Positions 8,003 through 17,827 of a stretch of 64,000 nucleotides of DNA are shown here, piece by piece. This stretch comes from Faunimonas pinastri. GTDB taxonomy: Bacteria; Pseudomonadota; Alphaproteobacteria; Rhizobiales; Afifellaceae. The notes beneath the pieces were generated by a model. The model saw only the letters and a program-made list of their open reading frames with translations, had not been told where the DNA came from and made no database searches. Positions within the stretch are counted from its first letter, which is position 1, and each line of letters opens with the position of its first letter. The translations under genes and the position numbers were made by a program. The stretch is taken from contig NZ_FOFG01000001.1 of NCBI RefSeq assembly GCF_900110915.1, positions 248,001-312,000 on the forward strand, read 5' to 3'.

Positions 8003-9625
8003 TCAGACGACCTGAGCCGTGGCCTTTTCGGCAGTCTGCGCCAGCACCAGCGCGCGGGCTTCCGACGCGTTGACGGCGCGGCTGAAAAGATAGCCCTGGC
8101 CGAGCGCACAGCCATCGAGAAGCAGCGCCTGCTGCTGGTCTACCGCCTCGATGCCTTCCGCCGTGACGGTGAGGCCGAGACCCCGCCCGAGGCTCAGGAT
8201 GGCGCCGACGATCGCCGCGCTGTCATTGCTGCCGCTCATGGTCTGCACGAAGCTGCGGTCGATCTTCAGCCCGTCGAAGGGGAAGTTCTGCAGCTGCGAC
8301 AGGGTGGCGTAGCCGGTGCCGAAATCGTCGAGCGAGATGTGGATGCCGGCGGCGCGAAAATCGTCGAGGATGCCGCGAGCGCTGTCGATGTTGCGGACGA
8401 AGACGCGCTCCGTCACTTCCAGCTCCAGCCGGTTCGGGGCGAGGCCGCTTTCACCAAGGATACGCAGGAAGCGCAGGCCGATCGTCCGGTCGCGCAGCAG
8501 CACCGGTGAAAGGTTCACCGAAAGCTTCACATGCGACGGCCAGTGCCGCGCTTCCTCGCAGGCCCGGCGCAGGAGATCTTCCGTCAGCGGGCCGATTAGG
8601 CCGCAATCCTCCGCCAGCGCGATGAAGCGGGCGGCCGGGATCTCGCCCAGCGTCGGATGTTGCCAGCGGGCGAGCGATTCGAATTTGACGATAGAGCCGG
8701 TGGAAAGCTCCACGACCGCCTGGAAATGCGGGACGATCCCGTCGGTGCCGATCGCCTCCTGCAGATATTCCTGCAGGGCGGCGCGTTCCTGCAGCGCTGC
8801 GTCCATCTCGTCGTCATAGAAACAGATGCCGGATTTCATCTCCAGCCGCGCCTCATGCAGCGCGATCTCGGAGCGGCGAAGCGCTTCCTGAGCGGCCACG
8901 TCGCTCTTGGCCGTGCCGACTGCGGCGTTGGTCGAGGGCAGCATCACGATGCCCAGGGCCGTGCCGACCTCGTGCCGGGTGGAGCCGATCAGCACCGGGT
9001 CTTCCAGCCGGCCGATAATGCGCTTGGCGAGGTCCTCGGCCTGGTGGCGGTTGCCGAGGCCGGGGCAGAGCAGGGAGAATTCCTTGCTGCCGAGCCGGGC
9101 GATCAGGGTCGCCTCGTCGGAGAAGCGGTTGAGCCGCCGGGCCATGATCCGGAGGATCTCGTCGCCGACGGCATGACCGAAGACTTCGTTGATGGAACGG
9201 AAACCGGTGAGATCCAGCGTGTAGAGGGCCGCGGGCCCTTCGAGTTCGCCGGCGGCGAACTTGGCGTTCAGCACGTCCTCGAAGTGGCGCCGGTTCGCAA
9301 GGCCGGTCAGACTGTCATGGCAGGCCATCTGGCGGGCATGCAGTTCGGCCGCGACGCGAAGCGTCAGTTCGGCGCGCTGCCGCCGGATGCAGCGGATGGC
9401 GAAGACGAGAAAGGCCGCGCTGATGAAGCAGAGCGTCAGGACGAGCTCGTTGAAGCCGAGCAAACGGCGTTCGCCGGCCAGTCCGGAAAACGTCGGGGCG
9501 ACGTCGCTGCGCAGCAACCACAGCCGAAGCAAGGCGGCCGCGCCGAAGATAATCACGAGATCGAGGTACAGGCGCCGGGACATGCGCGCCTGCCGCAGAT
9601 CCTGAAACTCCGTCGCCAAAGACAT
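8003..9625 (-). CDS. Membrane c-di-GMP phosphodiesterase with degenerate GGDEF and EAL domains
   Basis: 540 residues: two N-terminal membrane segments (about 19-39 and 58-80), a GGDEF domain and an EAL domain. The GGDEF signature is altered to GSKEF (RLGSKEFSLL), so cyclase activity is unlikely. The EAL signature reads ESL (KFESLARW), keeping the metal-binding Glu; the other phosphodiesterase residues look intact: SVNLSP, LEVTE, DDFGTGYATL, LKIDRSFV, AEGIE and GQGYLF. I therefore infer an active phosphodiesterase, perhaps tuned by GTP through the dead GGDEF domain. It sits between glyQ and glyS on the other strand, and is divergent from glyS. Confidence 0.9.
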   Translation of the reverse strand: MSLATEFQDLRQARMSRRLYLDLVIIFGAAALLRLWLLRSDVAPTFSGLAGERRLLGFNELVLTLCFISAAFLVFAIRCIRRQRAELTLRVAAELHARQMACHDSLTGLANRRHFEDVLNAKFAAGELEGPAALYTLDLTGFRSINEVFGHAVGDEILRIMARRLNRFSDEATLIARLGSKEFSLLCPGLGNRHQAEDLAKRIIGRLEDPVLIGSTRHEVGTALGIVMLPSTNAAVGTAKSDVAAQEALRRSEIALHEARLEMKSGICFYDDEMDAALQERAALQEYLQEAIGTDGIVPHFQAVVELSTGSIVKFESLARWQHPTLGEIPAARFIALAEDCGLIGPLTEDLLRRACEEARHWPSHVKLSVNLSPVLLRDRTIGLRFLRILGESGLAPNRLELEVTERVFVRNIDSARGILDDFRAAGIHISLDDFGTGYATLSQLQNFPFDGLKIDRSFVQTMSGSNDSAAIVGAILSLGRGLGLTVTAEGIEAVDQQQALLLDGCALGQGYLFSRAVNASEARALVLAQTAEKATAQVV

Positions 9626-9757
9626 GCCGCCCCCAAGCAGGCGCTTCTGCCCTATGCGCCCGTTCCATCACTATTCCCGGATTGGTTGAGGAAGGATGAA
9701 CAGGCGAGAGCGTGACAAGTGCGGCCGCGCTTTGTATGGCAACGCTGCGAGGTGAAG

Positions 9758-11884
9758 ATGCCTGAACTGCTGCTCGAACTGTTTTCCGAAGAAATTCCTG
9801 CGCGCATGCAGGAGAAAGCCGCCGACGATCTGCGCCGCATGGTGACGGACGGTCTGGTGAATGCCGGGTTGACCTATGAGGGTGCCAAGGCCTTCTCCAC
9901 GCCGCGGCGGCTGGCGCTGACGGTGCAAGGCGTCACGGCCCGCTCCGCCGATGTGCGCGAGGAGCGCAAGGGTCCGCGCGTGGGCTCGCCGGAAAAGGCG
10001 CTGGAAGGCTTCCTGCGCGGTGCGGGCCTCACCTCGATCGAGCAGGCCCAGATCCAGTCCGATCCGAAGAAGGGCGAGTTCTACGTCGCGATCATCAACA
10101 AACCCGGCCGCCGTGCCGAGGAGATCATCGCCGACCTCGTGCCGGAGGTGATCCGCGGCTTTCCCTGGCCGAAGACCATGCGCTGGGGCGAGCGGTCCGC
10201 GCCGAAGGACACCCCCTATGCGGGGCCTGACGCGGAAGGACCGAACACGCTGCGCTGGGTGCGGCCGCTCCGCTCCATCCTCTGCACCTTCGGGCCGGAC
10301 ACCGAGGAGCCGACGATCATTCCCGTCGAGATCGGCGGCGTGACCTCCGGCAATCTGACCTTCGGCCACCGCTTCATGTCGTCGGGCGAGCCGATCCGCA
10401 TCCGCCGCTTCGACGATTACCAGCCGAGCCTTGAGCGCGCCAAGGTCGTGCTCGATGCCGAACGGCGCAAGGCGATCATCGAGACGGAGGCCAGGAACCT
10501 CGCCTTCGCGCAGGGGCTGGAAGTCGTGGAAGACAAGGCGCTACTGGACGAGGTGGCGGGGCTTGTCGAGTGGCCGGTCGTGCTGATGGGCACGTTCGAT
10601 CCGGCTTTCCTCGCGATCCCCGACGAGGTGATCCGGCTGACGATCCGCGCCAACCAGAAATGCTTCGTGCTGCGCGATCCCGCCACTGGAAGGCTCACCA
10701 ACAAGTTCCTGCTGACCTCCAACATCGAGGCGCGTGACGGCGGCCAGGAAATCATCGCCGGAAACCAGCGCGTCATCGCCGCCCGGCTTTCCGATGCCCG
10801 CTTCTTCTGGGAGCAGGATCAGGCGACCCGGCTGGAAGACTGGGCGAAGAAGCTTCAGACCGTGACGTTCCACGAGAAGCTCGGCACGCAGGCGGCGCGC
10901 GTGGAGCGCATCGCGGCGCTGGCGCGAGAACTCGCTCCCGTGGTCGGAGCCGATGCCGACGATGCGGAGCGCGCCGCCCGCCTTGCAAAGGCCGATCTCG
11001 GCACCGGCATGGTCGGCGAATTCCCGGAACTGCAGGGGGTGATGGGCCGCTACTACGCAACGGCGCAGGGCGAAAAGGCCGCCATCGCCGATGCCGTGCG
11101 TGACCATTACAAGCCGCAGGGGCCGGGCGATGCCGTGCCGACGGAGCCTGTTTCGGTCGCCGTGGCATTGGCCGACAAGCTCGACACGCTGATGGGCTTC
11201 TGGGCCATCGACGAGAAGCCGACGGGATCCAAGGATCCCTTCGCGCTTCGCCGCGCGGCGCTGGGCGTGATCCGCATTTTGCTCGGAGCCGAGCGCAAGC
11301 TGCCGCTTCTCACCCTCGCCGCCGACAAGCAGACGCCCGAAGCGGCCCGCGATCTCCTCTCCTTCTTCGCCGACCGCCTCAAGGTCTATCTCCGCGACGA
11401 GGGTGCCCGGCACGATCTGATCGATGCCGTCTTTGCGCTACCGGGGCAGGACGATCTTCTGATGATCGTCCGCCGCGTTGAGGCGCTCGGTCGCTTCCTC
11501 GATACGGAGGACGGCAGGAACCTTCTCACCGGCTATCGCCGCGCCGCCAATATTCTGCGCGCCGAAGAAAAGAAGGACGGCGAGGGCGCCTTCGGCGGCG
11601 AGCCGGACGGCAAGCTGATCGCCGAAGCGGGCCTGCCGGAAGAAAAGCGGCTCTATGAGGCGCTGAGCGTGGAGGAGCGTGCCGCCCGCGCCGACGTGGA
11701 GCATGAGAACTTCGAGGGCGCGATGAGCGCGCTGGCGAAGCTTCGCCCGGTGGTGGATGCCTTCTTCGACAAGGTGACGGTCAATACCGACGATCCGGCG
11801 ATCCGCCTGAACCGATTGAAGCTTCTCGACCGGCTGCGGCAGGCGACGCTGACGGTTGCCGACTTCTCCCGCATCGAAGGGTAG
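9758..11884 (+). CDS. glyS: Glycyl-tRNA synthetase beta subunit
   Basis: A 708-residue beta subunit, needed for tRNA binding and for full activity of GlyQ. It starts with the family signature [18 protein letters not shown], which fixes the ATG at 9758; a GAGGTGAAG ribosome site precedes it. An HD-like region and the C-terminal anticodon-binding (DALR-like) region with RLKLLDRLR are present. Length is typical. It is divergent from the EAL gene with 132 bases between, where its own promoter must lie, because glyQ is cut off by the opposing gene. Confidence 0.96.
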   Translation: MPELLLELFSEEIPARMQEKAADDLRRMVTDGLVNAGLTYEGAKAFSTPRRLALTVQGVTARSADVREERKGPRVGSPEKALEGFLRGAGLTSIEQAQIQSDPKKGEFYVAIINKPGRRAEEIIADLVPEVIRGFPWPKTMRWGERSAPKDTPYAGPDAEGPNTLRWVRPLRSILCTFGPDTEEPTIIPVEIGGVTSGNLTFGHRFMSSGEPIRIRRFDDYQPSLERAKVVLDAERRKAIIETEARNLAFAQGLEVVEDKALLDEVAGLVEWPVVLMGTFDPAFLAIPDEVIRLTIRANQKCFVLRDPATGRLTNKFLLTSNIEARDGGQEIIAGNQRVIAARLSDARFFWEQDQATRLEDWAKKLQTVTFHEKLGTQAARVERIAALARELAPVVGADADDAERAARLAKADLGTGMVGEFPELQGVMGRYYATAQGEKAAIADAVRDHYKPQGPGDAVPTEPVSVAVALADKLDTLMGFWAIDEKPTGSKDPFALRRAALGVIRILLGAERKLPLLTLAADKQTPEAARDLLSFFADRLKVYLRDEGARHDLIDAVFALPGQDDLLMIVRRVEALGRFLDTEDGRNLLTGYRRAANILRAEEKKDGEGAFGGEPDGKLIAEAGLPEEKRLYEALSVEERAARADVEHENFEGAMSALAKLRPVVDAFFDKVTVNTDDPAIRLNRLKLLDRLRQATLTVADFSRIEG

Positions 11885-11890
11885 GACGAG

Positions 11891-11926
11891 GCGGCGCTCA
11901 GGTTCCCCGCGAGACCTGAGCGCCGC
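11891..11926 (+). terminator. 13-bp perfect hairpin after glyS
   Basis: GCGGCGCTCAGGT (11891-11903) pairs perfectly with ACCTGAGCGCCGC (11914-11926) around a 10-base loop, six bases after the glyS stop. No T-run follows, so it may stop transcription weakly or protect the 3' end of the mRNA. Confidence 0.55.
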
Positions 11927-11988
11927 AACCGAACCGTCGCTTCACCGTTAGCTCCTCCAACAGCCATTCCCTGTCCGAGGAGCCGTCC

Positions 11989-13557
11989 ATGTCCAAGCTG
12001 AAGAAAGTCGCCGACCAGGTCATCGTCATCACGGGAGCGACGAGCGGTATCGGTCTGGCGACGGCCCGGACGGCGGCGGAAAAGGGCGCCAAGCTCGTCC
12101 TGGTCGCGCGCAGCGAGGAAACGCTGAAGGAAATCACGCAGGAGATCCGCGCCAAGGGCGGCGAGGCGATCTACGTGGTGGCCGATGTGGGAGACGAGGG
12201 GCAGGTAAAGGCCGCGTCCACCGCCGCGATCGGCGAGTTCGGCCATTACGACACCTGGATCAACAATGCCGGCGTGTCGATCTTCGGCACCATCGAGGAA
12301 ACCTCCACGGAGGATCTCCGCCGCCTGTTCGAAACGAATTTCTGGGGCCTCGTCTATGGCTCGCGCGCGGCGGTGGAGCATTTCCGCCAGCGCGGCGGCG
12401 GCAAGCTGATCAACCTCGGCAGCGTCGCCAGCGATGTCTCCATCCCGCTGCAGGGCATGTATTCCGCTTCCAAGCACGCGGTGGCCGGCTTCACCGACGC
12501 CCTGCGCATGGAAGTGAAGCACGAGCGCCTGCCGATCTCCATCACGCTGATCAAGCCCACCAGCATCGGCACGCCGTTCAAGGACCACGCCAAGAACTAC
12601 ATGGACAAGGAACCGACGCTGCCGCCGGTCGTCTATGACGTGCAGATCGTGGCCGACACCATCGTTTATGCCGCCGAGCACGACGTGCGCGACATGATGG
12701 TGGGCGGCGGCGGCCGCATGATGAAGGCGATGGCCGGCCTGATGCCGAAGTTCAGCGACTGGATGGGCTCGCGCACCATGCCTTCCGCGCAGAAGACCAA
12801 CAAGCCCGCTCCCGGCGTGCAGGATCGCTCGCTCTACAAGGGCGGGGCGGATGGCAGCGAACGCAGCGACTATCCGCAGATCCGCAAGACCAGCGTCTAC
12901 ACGACCATGGAGATGCACCCGACGTTGACCGCGCTGGGTCTCGCCGTGGGCGCGCTGGTCGTCACCGGCCTGGTGCTGCGGAGCCGCTCGTCGTCGCGAC
13001 CGCTGGTTTCGGCAAAGACGATGCGGCAGCTCGGCAGGCAGTTGCCCGACCGTTCCACGCTCGCCTCCTACATCCCTGACAGCTCGACGCTGCGTTCCTA
13101 TGTGCCGAGCGCCCGAGACGTTCGCTCGCATCTGCCCAGCGCCCACGATGTCCGTTCCGCGCTGCCGAGCGCCTCGACGGTGAAGTCGCAGCTGCCGAGC
13201 CGCTCGACGCTCGCGTCCTACATCCCGAGTGCCTCCACGGTCGCCAGCTACATCCCGAGCGTGTCGGACATGCAGTCCACCGCCTCGGATCTCAAACGCC
13301 AGGGCCGCAAGGCGGCCGAGCAGCTGCCGGACAAGTCGTGGTTTGCGAAGCGTTGGGCCGCAGGTTCACGCGACGCGCACAAGCTCGCCAGCCACGTGCC
13401 GGACACGTCGTGGTTCGCGAAGCGCTGGGAAGAGGGTTCCCGCCGCGCCGAGAAGGCTGCCAAGCAGGTGCCGGATCGGTCATGGTTCGAGAAGCGTTGG
13501 GCGGAAGGGTCCCGCAAGGCCCGCAAGGCCACCGAGCGGACCGGCCTCTTCGGCTGA
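11989..13557 (+). CDS. Membrane-anchored short-chain dehydrogenase with two-part repeat tail
   Basis: 522 residues in three parts. Residues 1-260 form an NAD(P)-dependent SDR: cofactor loop TGATSGIG at 15-22, NNAG at 92-95, catalytic Ser145, Tyr158 and Lys162 (YSASK). A single membrane segment spans about 311-330. The tail holds eight decapeptides (353-432, consensus P-S-x-S-T-V-x-S-x-I/L) and then three 24-residue repeats (446-517, each with SWFxKRWxxGSR). The ATG at 11989 has a GAGGAG site. The substrate is unknown. A second SDR near 39.8-40.9 kb has the same dehydrogenase-plus-membrane plan but no repeats. The tail is basic and probably cytoplasmic or DNA/membrane-surface binding, but this is a guess. 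Confidence 0.88.
   Translation: MSKLKKVADQVIVITGATSGIGLATARTAAEKGAKLVLVARSEETLKEITQEIRAKGGEAIYVVADVGDEGQVKAASTAAIGEFGHYDTWINNAGVSIFGTIEETSTEDLRRLFETNFWGLVYGSRAAVEHFRQRGGGKLINLGSVASDVSIPLQGMYSASKHAVAGFTDALRMEVKHERLPISITLIKPTSIGTPFKDHAKNYMDKEPTLPPVVYDVQIVADTIVYAAEHDVRDMMVGGGGRMMKAMAGLMPKFSDWMGSRTMPSAQKTNKPAPGVQDRSLYKGGADGSERSDYPQIRKTSVYTTMEMHPTLTALGLAVGALVVTGLVLRSRSSSRPLVSAKTMRQLGRQLPDRSTLASYIPDSSTLRSYVPSARDVRSHLPSAHDVRSALPSASTVKSQLPSRSTLASYIPSASTVASYIPSVSDMQSTASDLKRQGRKAAEQLPDKSWFAKRWAAGSRDAHKLASHVPDTSWFAKRWEEGSRRAEKAAKQVPDRSWFEKRWAEGSRKARKATERTGLFG
13045..13284 (+). repeat. Eight in-frame 30-bp repeats coding decapeptides in the SDR tail
   Basis: Residues 353-432 split into eight units of exactly ten: PDRSTLASYI, PDSSTLRSYV, PSARDVRSHL, PSAHDVRSAL, PSASTVKSQL, PSRSTLASYI, PSASTVASYI and PSVSDMQSTA. 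Pro at position 1 and Ser at position 8 never change; units 1 and 6 are almost identical, which suggests duplication of blocks. Confidence 0.9.
13324..13539 (+). repeat. Three in-frame 72-bp repeats coding SWFxKRW units
   Basis: Residues 446-517 are three units of exactly 24 residues starting LPDKSWFAKRWAAGSR, VPDTSWFAKRWEEGSR and VPDRSWFEKRWAEGSR, each closing with a lysine/alanine-rich helix. The PD-x-S opening recalls the preceding decapeptides, so both repeat types may share an origin. Confidence 0.9.
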
Positions 13558-13599
13558 ACCGAAGGCCTCAGGTCGAAGGGTGAAAGTGACCGGCTGGTC

Positions 13600-14868
13600 T
13601 CAGGACCAGCCGCCGCCCAGCGTCCGGTAGAAGACGTGACGGCCGATCTTGTCCATCTTCTCCATGGTGCGGGCCCAGCGCGGCTTCACGTAGACGGCAT
13701 GGTAGTGGGTGGAATCGCCGACGTCGGCGATCCACGTCTTGCCGTCGGTGACTTCCTCGGCCACGCGCTGCGCCGTCTGCCAGGCGCCAAAGTCGTAGAT
13801 GCGCTTGCGATCGCCGTCGCATGCGAATGAGAACTGGCAGTGGTCGCGCCATTCGGCGTTCTGGTAGACCACTTCGCAGATCGTGTTGGGATAAGCGGGG
13901 TTCTTGACGCGGTTCAGGATCACCTGCGCAACCGCCGCCTGACCTTCCTCCGACTCGCCCCGCGCTTCGAAATACACGCCGCGGGCGAGGCAGGCCTGCT
14001 CCTCCGGCTCGTGCACGCTGGCCGGCAGCACCGTCGACGTCCAGTCATGATAGTTGGGATCGAACTGCGCCATGCTGCGGCCGTCAAGCCAGGCGGTCAG
14101 CACGGTCTTGTCGGGCCGGTCGAGCGGAACGGCGACGCCGTTGGCGCTGGCCGCCTCGTCGGAGCCGCGCATCACGGCGGAGAAGGGCGCCTGGATTTCC
14201 GATTCCGGGTTGGCATAGGCGAGCACCGGTGCCTCGGCGTCGGCCTTGGCGAGGATCGCCGCCGGGCGGTCACCCTTGGCCAGCACGACGGGCGCGCCGG
14301 CGGTCTTCGCCGAGGCGACCCAGGGGATGGAGGCCGGTGGGGTGCCGATGCTGGCCCTGGCGACGCGAACCGGCGCATCGGAGGCCGGGTCGGCGCTCGG
14401 CACGAAGCTGGAAAAGGCGACCAGCGTGGAACGGAAATCGGCGTCGGGGATCGCGAAGGAGACGCGCGGCAGCGCCTTGTCGTCGGTCTGGTTGGAGAAG
14501 ATGCTCTTCAGGTCGAAAACCTGGCCGGCGGATGGAATGCCGTTGCGGAAGCCGACGCGGGCGTTGCGCGTGATCTGCAGGTCCGACTTGCCGGCGCGGT
14601 TGACGTTGTTGTCCGCCATCTCCACCCGCGACCGGGCGGTGCGGGCGCGGATCGCGTCTTCGAAGCGGGCCAGTGTCGCGGAGGGCGTGTCGACCGAGAT
14701 CAGTTGCAGATCGGCGGCGAGCCGCCTGGCCGGAGCGCCATCGCCGGAAAAATCCGGCCTGTCGTGGAACGAAGTCGCGGTCGTCGTTGTTGCCGTTACA
14801 GCAAGGGCCATGAAGCCAATCGCCGGAAGCGTTCCGAGCACACGTCTTTGCGGCTTCATTCGACCCAT
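13600..14868 (-). CDS. SleB-type cell wall hydrolase
   Basis: 422 residues with an N-terminal hydrophobic signal or anchor (LGTLPAIGFMALAVTAT), a long low-complexity linker, and a C-terminal Hydrolase_2/SleB domain of about 130 residues (CLARGVYFEARGES, AVAQVILNRVKNPAYPNTIC, HCQFSFACDGD, STHYHAVYVKPRW). The YFEARGE glutamate is the expected catalytic acid of this lytic-transglycosylase-like family that cuts peptidoglycan. The frame extends to a GTG at 14946 without a ribosome site; I prefer the ATG at 14868 (or the one at 14859), which a GAGGGG precedes. A hairpin CGGCTGGTC/GACCAGCCG (13591-13612) overlaps the last codons and may act in termination against the convergent SDR gene. Confidence 0.88.
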   Translation of the reverse strand: MGRMKPQRRVLGTLPAIGFMALAVTATTTTATSFHDRPDFSGDGAPARRLAADLQLISVDTPSATLARFEDAIRARTARSRVEMADNNVNRAGKSDLQITRNARVGFRNGIPSAGQVFDLKSIFSNQTDDKALPRVSFAIPDADFRSTLVAFSSFVPSADPASDAPVRVARASIGTPPASIPWVASAKTAGAPVVLAKGDRPAAILAKADAEAPVLAYANPESEIQAPFSAVMRGSDEAASANGVAVPLDRPDKTVLTAWLDGRSMAQFDPNYHDWTSTVLPASVHEPEEQACLARGVYFEARGESEEGQAAVAQVILNRVKNPAYPNTICEVVYQNAEWRDHCQFSFACDGDRKRIYDFGAWQTAQRVAEEVTDGKTWIADVGDSTHYHAVYVKPRWARTMEKMDKIGRHVFYRTLGGGWS

Positions 14869-15080
14869 TACGCGGATACGCCCCTCGTGACTGGCGGACT
14901 GCAAGGCGCATGGCGAAAAGAAGGCCATGCGTTCGACAGAGGCCACTGAATCAAATCATGGTTGATAAGCGGTTAATGGTGCCCCCCAGGGCGTCGCCGC
15001 TCGCAACGAGGGTGTGTTTACCAGTGTTAATGGGGCGAGATTTGGACTGCGCGGCAACTTTGTAAAATCTTTGTAATCAC

Positions 15081-17771
15081 TTAGCCGGCTTCTCCCACTG
15101 TCCGGGCCTCCCGCGCGGTCGCCAGGGCGGCCTGTGCCGCGGCCAGACGGGCGATGGGCACCCGGTAGGGCGAGCAGGATACGTAATCAAGCCCGATCTT
15201 CTCGCAAAACAGCACCGAGGCGGGATCGCCGCCATGCTCGCCGCAGACACCAAGCTTGATGTCCGGACGAACCTTGCGCCCCTCGTTCGCTGCGACCCGA
15301 ATCAGGACACCCACCCCCTCTGCGTCGAGCGTGCGGAAGGGATCGGCCTCCAGCAGATTGAGGTCCCGATACGCTTCCAGGAAGGACGCCGCGTCGTCGC
15401 GCGAGATGCCGAAGGTCGTCTGGGTGAGGTCGTTGGTGCCGAAGGAAAAGAACTCCGCGCTTTCGGCGATCTCGTGAGCGCGCAAGGCGGCGCGCGGCAG
15501 TTCGATCATCGTGCCGACGCTATAGGCCGGGCGGGCGCCGCGCTCCACGGCGATGGCGTCCGCCGCCTGGTCGATCAGCTTCCGCACGCGGTCAAGCTCG
15601 GTTTTCATCGCGACCAGCGGCACCATGATCTCCGGCGCGATCGGCTCGCCTGTCTCCGCCGAGACGTCGGCCGCCGCCTCCAGGATCGCGCGCGCCTGCA
15701 TGGTGGGGATCTCGGGATAGGTGATGAGCAGGCGGCACCCGCGATGGCCGAGCATCGGATTGCTCTCCGTCAGCGCGATGACGCGCCCGCGAAGCGCCGC
15801 TTCCGTCACGCCCATGCTGGCGGCAACCTCGGCGATCTCCGCGTCCGTATGCGGCAGGAACTCGTGCAGCGGCGGATCGAGCAGCCGGATCGTGACGGGC
15901 AGGCCGCGCATGATCCGGAAGAGATCGGCGAAGTCCTTGCGCTGCATCGGGAGGAGCCGCGACAGCGCGGCGCTGCGTCCTTCCGTCGAGTCCGCCAGGA
16001 TCATCTCGCGGACGGACAGGATGCGGTCGCCCTCGAAGAACATGTGTTCCGTCCGGCAGAGGCCGATGCCCTCCGCGCCGAATTCGCGAGCGGTGCGCGC
16101 ATCGCCCGCCGTCTCGGCGTTGGCGCGGATACGGAGACGGCGCACGTCGTCCGCCCAGCCCATGAGCTCGCCGAAATCGCCGCTGAGCGCCGGCTGGATC
16201 ATCTCGACATAGCCGGCCATGATCTCGCCGGTGCCGCCGTCGATGGTGACCGGGTCGCCGGCATGGAAGACCCGGCCGCCGACAGTCATGGTGCCGGATC
16301 TGACGTCGATCCGCATCGCGCCGGCGCCGCAGACGCAGGGCTTGCCCATGCCGCGCGCGACCACGGCCGCATGGCTGGTCATGCCGCCGCGCGAGGTGAC
16401 GACGCCGCGCGCCGCCACCATGCCCTGGATGTCCTCCGGGCTCGTTTCGGCGCGAACCAGGATCGTGCTCCGCCCGGCGGCGGACAGCCGCTCCGCTTCG
16501 GCCGAGGTGAAGACGATCTCGCCCGCCGCGGCGCCGGGGGAGGCGGGCAGGCCGCGCGTGATGACGTCGCGATGGGCGTCGGGATCCAGCGTCGGGTGGA
16601 GAAGCTGGTCGAGAGATGCGGGCTCGACCCGGTCGATCGCCTCTTCTCGGCTGATCAGCCCTTCCGCCGCCATGTCCACGGCGATCTTCAGCGCCGCCCG
16701 TGCGGTTCGCTTGCCCGAGCGGGTCTGCAGCATCCAGAGTTTCCCATTCTCGATGGTGAACTCCATGTCCTGCATGTCGCGATAATGCGCTTCCAGCCGC
16801 CGCGCGACATCGAGGAAGCCCGCGAAAGCCTCCGGCATCAGCGCTTCCAGCGAGGGGCCGGGCGAGGCGGCGGCGATCCGTGCCTGCTCGGTCAGCTCCT
16901 GCGGCGTGCGGATACCCGACACGACATCCTCGCCCTGCGCGTTGACCAGGAACTCGCCATAGAGCTCCCGTTCGCCGGTAGAGGGATTGCGGGTGAAGGC
17001 GACACCGGTGGCCGAGGTCGCGCCCATGTTGCCGAAGACCATGGCCTGCACGGTGACGGCCGTGCCCCATTCCTGCGGAATGTCATGCAGCCTGCGGTAG
17101 GTCACGGCGCGCGAATTCATCCAGGAGCCGAAGACCGCGCCGATCGCGCCGCGCAGTTGCTCCACCGGATCCTGCGGGAAAGGCGCGCCCAGCGTTTCCT
17201 CGATCATTTCCTTGTAGCGGGCGACGACCTGCTGCCAGTCCTCCGCCGCCATGTCGGTATCCTGCTCCAGCCCGCGACGCTCGCGCTCGATCTCCAGGAT
17301 CGCCTCGAACTCGCCGTGGTCGACGCCAAGCACCACGTCGCCATACATCTGGATGAAGCGGCGGTAGGAATCCCACGCGAAACGCGCGTCCGCCATCTCT
17401 GCGATGCTGTGGACGGTTTCGTCGTTCAACCCGAGGTTCAGAACCGTATCCATCATGCCCGGCATGGAGGCGCGGGCGCCGGAGCGGACGGAAACGAGGA
17501 GGGGTGCCGCGGGATCGCCGAAACGGCGGCCGGCTATGCGGCCGACTTCTTCGAGTGCGGCGGCGATCTGGCCGCGGAGATCGTCGGGATAGGCGCGCTC
17601 GTGGGCATAGAACCAGGTGCAGACTTCGGTGCTGATCGTGAAGCCCGGGGGCACCGGCAGGCCGAGGCTCGCCATTTCCGCCAGGTTCGCGCCCTTGCCG
17701 CCCAGGAGATCGCGCATCGCGGCGGAGCCCTCCGCCGCGCCGTCACCGAACGTATAGACCCACTTCCCCAC
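15081..17771 (-). CDS. ppdK: Pyruvate, phosphate dikinase
   Basis: An 896-residue, full-length dikinase that interconverts pyruvate + ATP + Pi with PEP + AMP + PPi. It opens with VYTFGDGAAEGSAAMRDLLGGKGANLAEM (nucleotide-binding domain), carries the phosphorylated histidine His467 in GGMTSHAAVVARG, and the catalytic cysteine Cys866 in SCSPYRVPIARLA. In alphaproteobacteria it serves gluconeogenesis or carbon balance. It appears monocistronic: SleB follows after a 134-base gap. A perfect palindrome at 17828-17842, 57 bases upstream of the start codon, is a candidate operator. Confidence 0.97.
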   Translation of the reverse strand: MGKWVYTFGDGAAEGSAAMRDLLGGKGANLAEMASLGLPVPPGFTISTEVCTWFYAHERAYPDDLRGQIAAALEEVGRIAGRRFGDPAAPLLVSVRSGARASMPGMMDTVLNLGLNDETVHSIAEMADARFAWDSYRRFIQMYGDVVLGVDHGEFEAILEIERERRGLEQDTDMAAEDWQQVVARYKEMIEETLGAPFPQDPVEQLRGAIGAVFGSWMNSRAVTYRRLHDIPQEWGTAVTVQAMVFGNMGATSATGVAFTRNPSTGERELYGEFLVNAQGEDVVSGIRTPQELTEQARIAAASPGPSLEALMPEAFAGFLDVARRLEAHYRDMQDMEFTIENGKLWMLQTRSGKRTARAALKIAVDMAAEGLISREEAIDRVEPASLDQLLHPTLDPDAHRDVITRGLPASPGAAAGEIVFTSAEAERLSAAGRSTILVRAETSPEDIQGMVAARGVVTSRGGMTSHAAVVARGMGKPCVCGAGAMRIDVRSGTMTVGGRVFHAGDPVTIDGGTGEIMAGYVEMIQPALSGDFGELMGWADDVRRLRIRANAETAGDARTAREFGAEGIGLCRTEHMFFEGDRILSVREMILADSTEGRSAALSRLLPMQRKDFADLFRIMRGLPVTIRLLDPPLHEFLPHTDAEIAEVAASMGVTEAALRGRVIALTESNPMLGHRGCRLLITYPEIPTMQARAILEAAADVSAETGEPIAPEIMVPLVAMKTELDRVRKLIDQAADAIAVERGARPAYSVGTMIELPRAALRAHEIAESAEFFSFGTNDLTQTTFGISRDDAASFLEAYRDLNLLEADPFRTLDAEGVGVLIRVAANEGRKVRPDIKLGVCGEHGGDPASVLFCEKIGLDYVSCSPYRVPIARLAAAQAALATAREARTVGEAG

Positions 17772-17827
17772 GGCACTCTCCCGGTCTCCGCACGGCGGGG
17801 AGATGCCCAGCCGCGAGACTTACCTCG

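Noticed and set aside
13045-13539. Possible CRISPR-like or minisatellite array
   Set aside because: The repeats are in frame, have no spacers and continue the SDR protein, so they are coding repeats.
14869-14946. N-terminal extension of the SleB protein from GTG 14946
   Set aside because: No ribosome site precedes it and the signal sequence begins after the later ATG codons.
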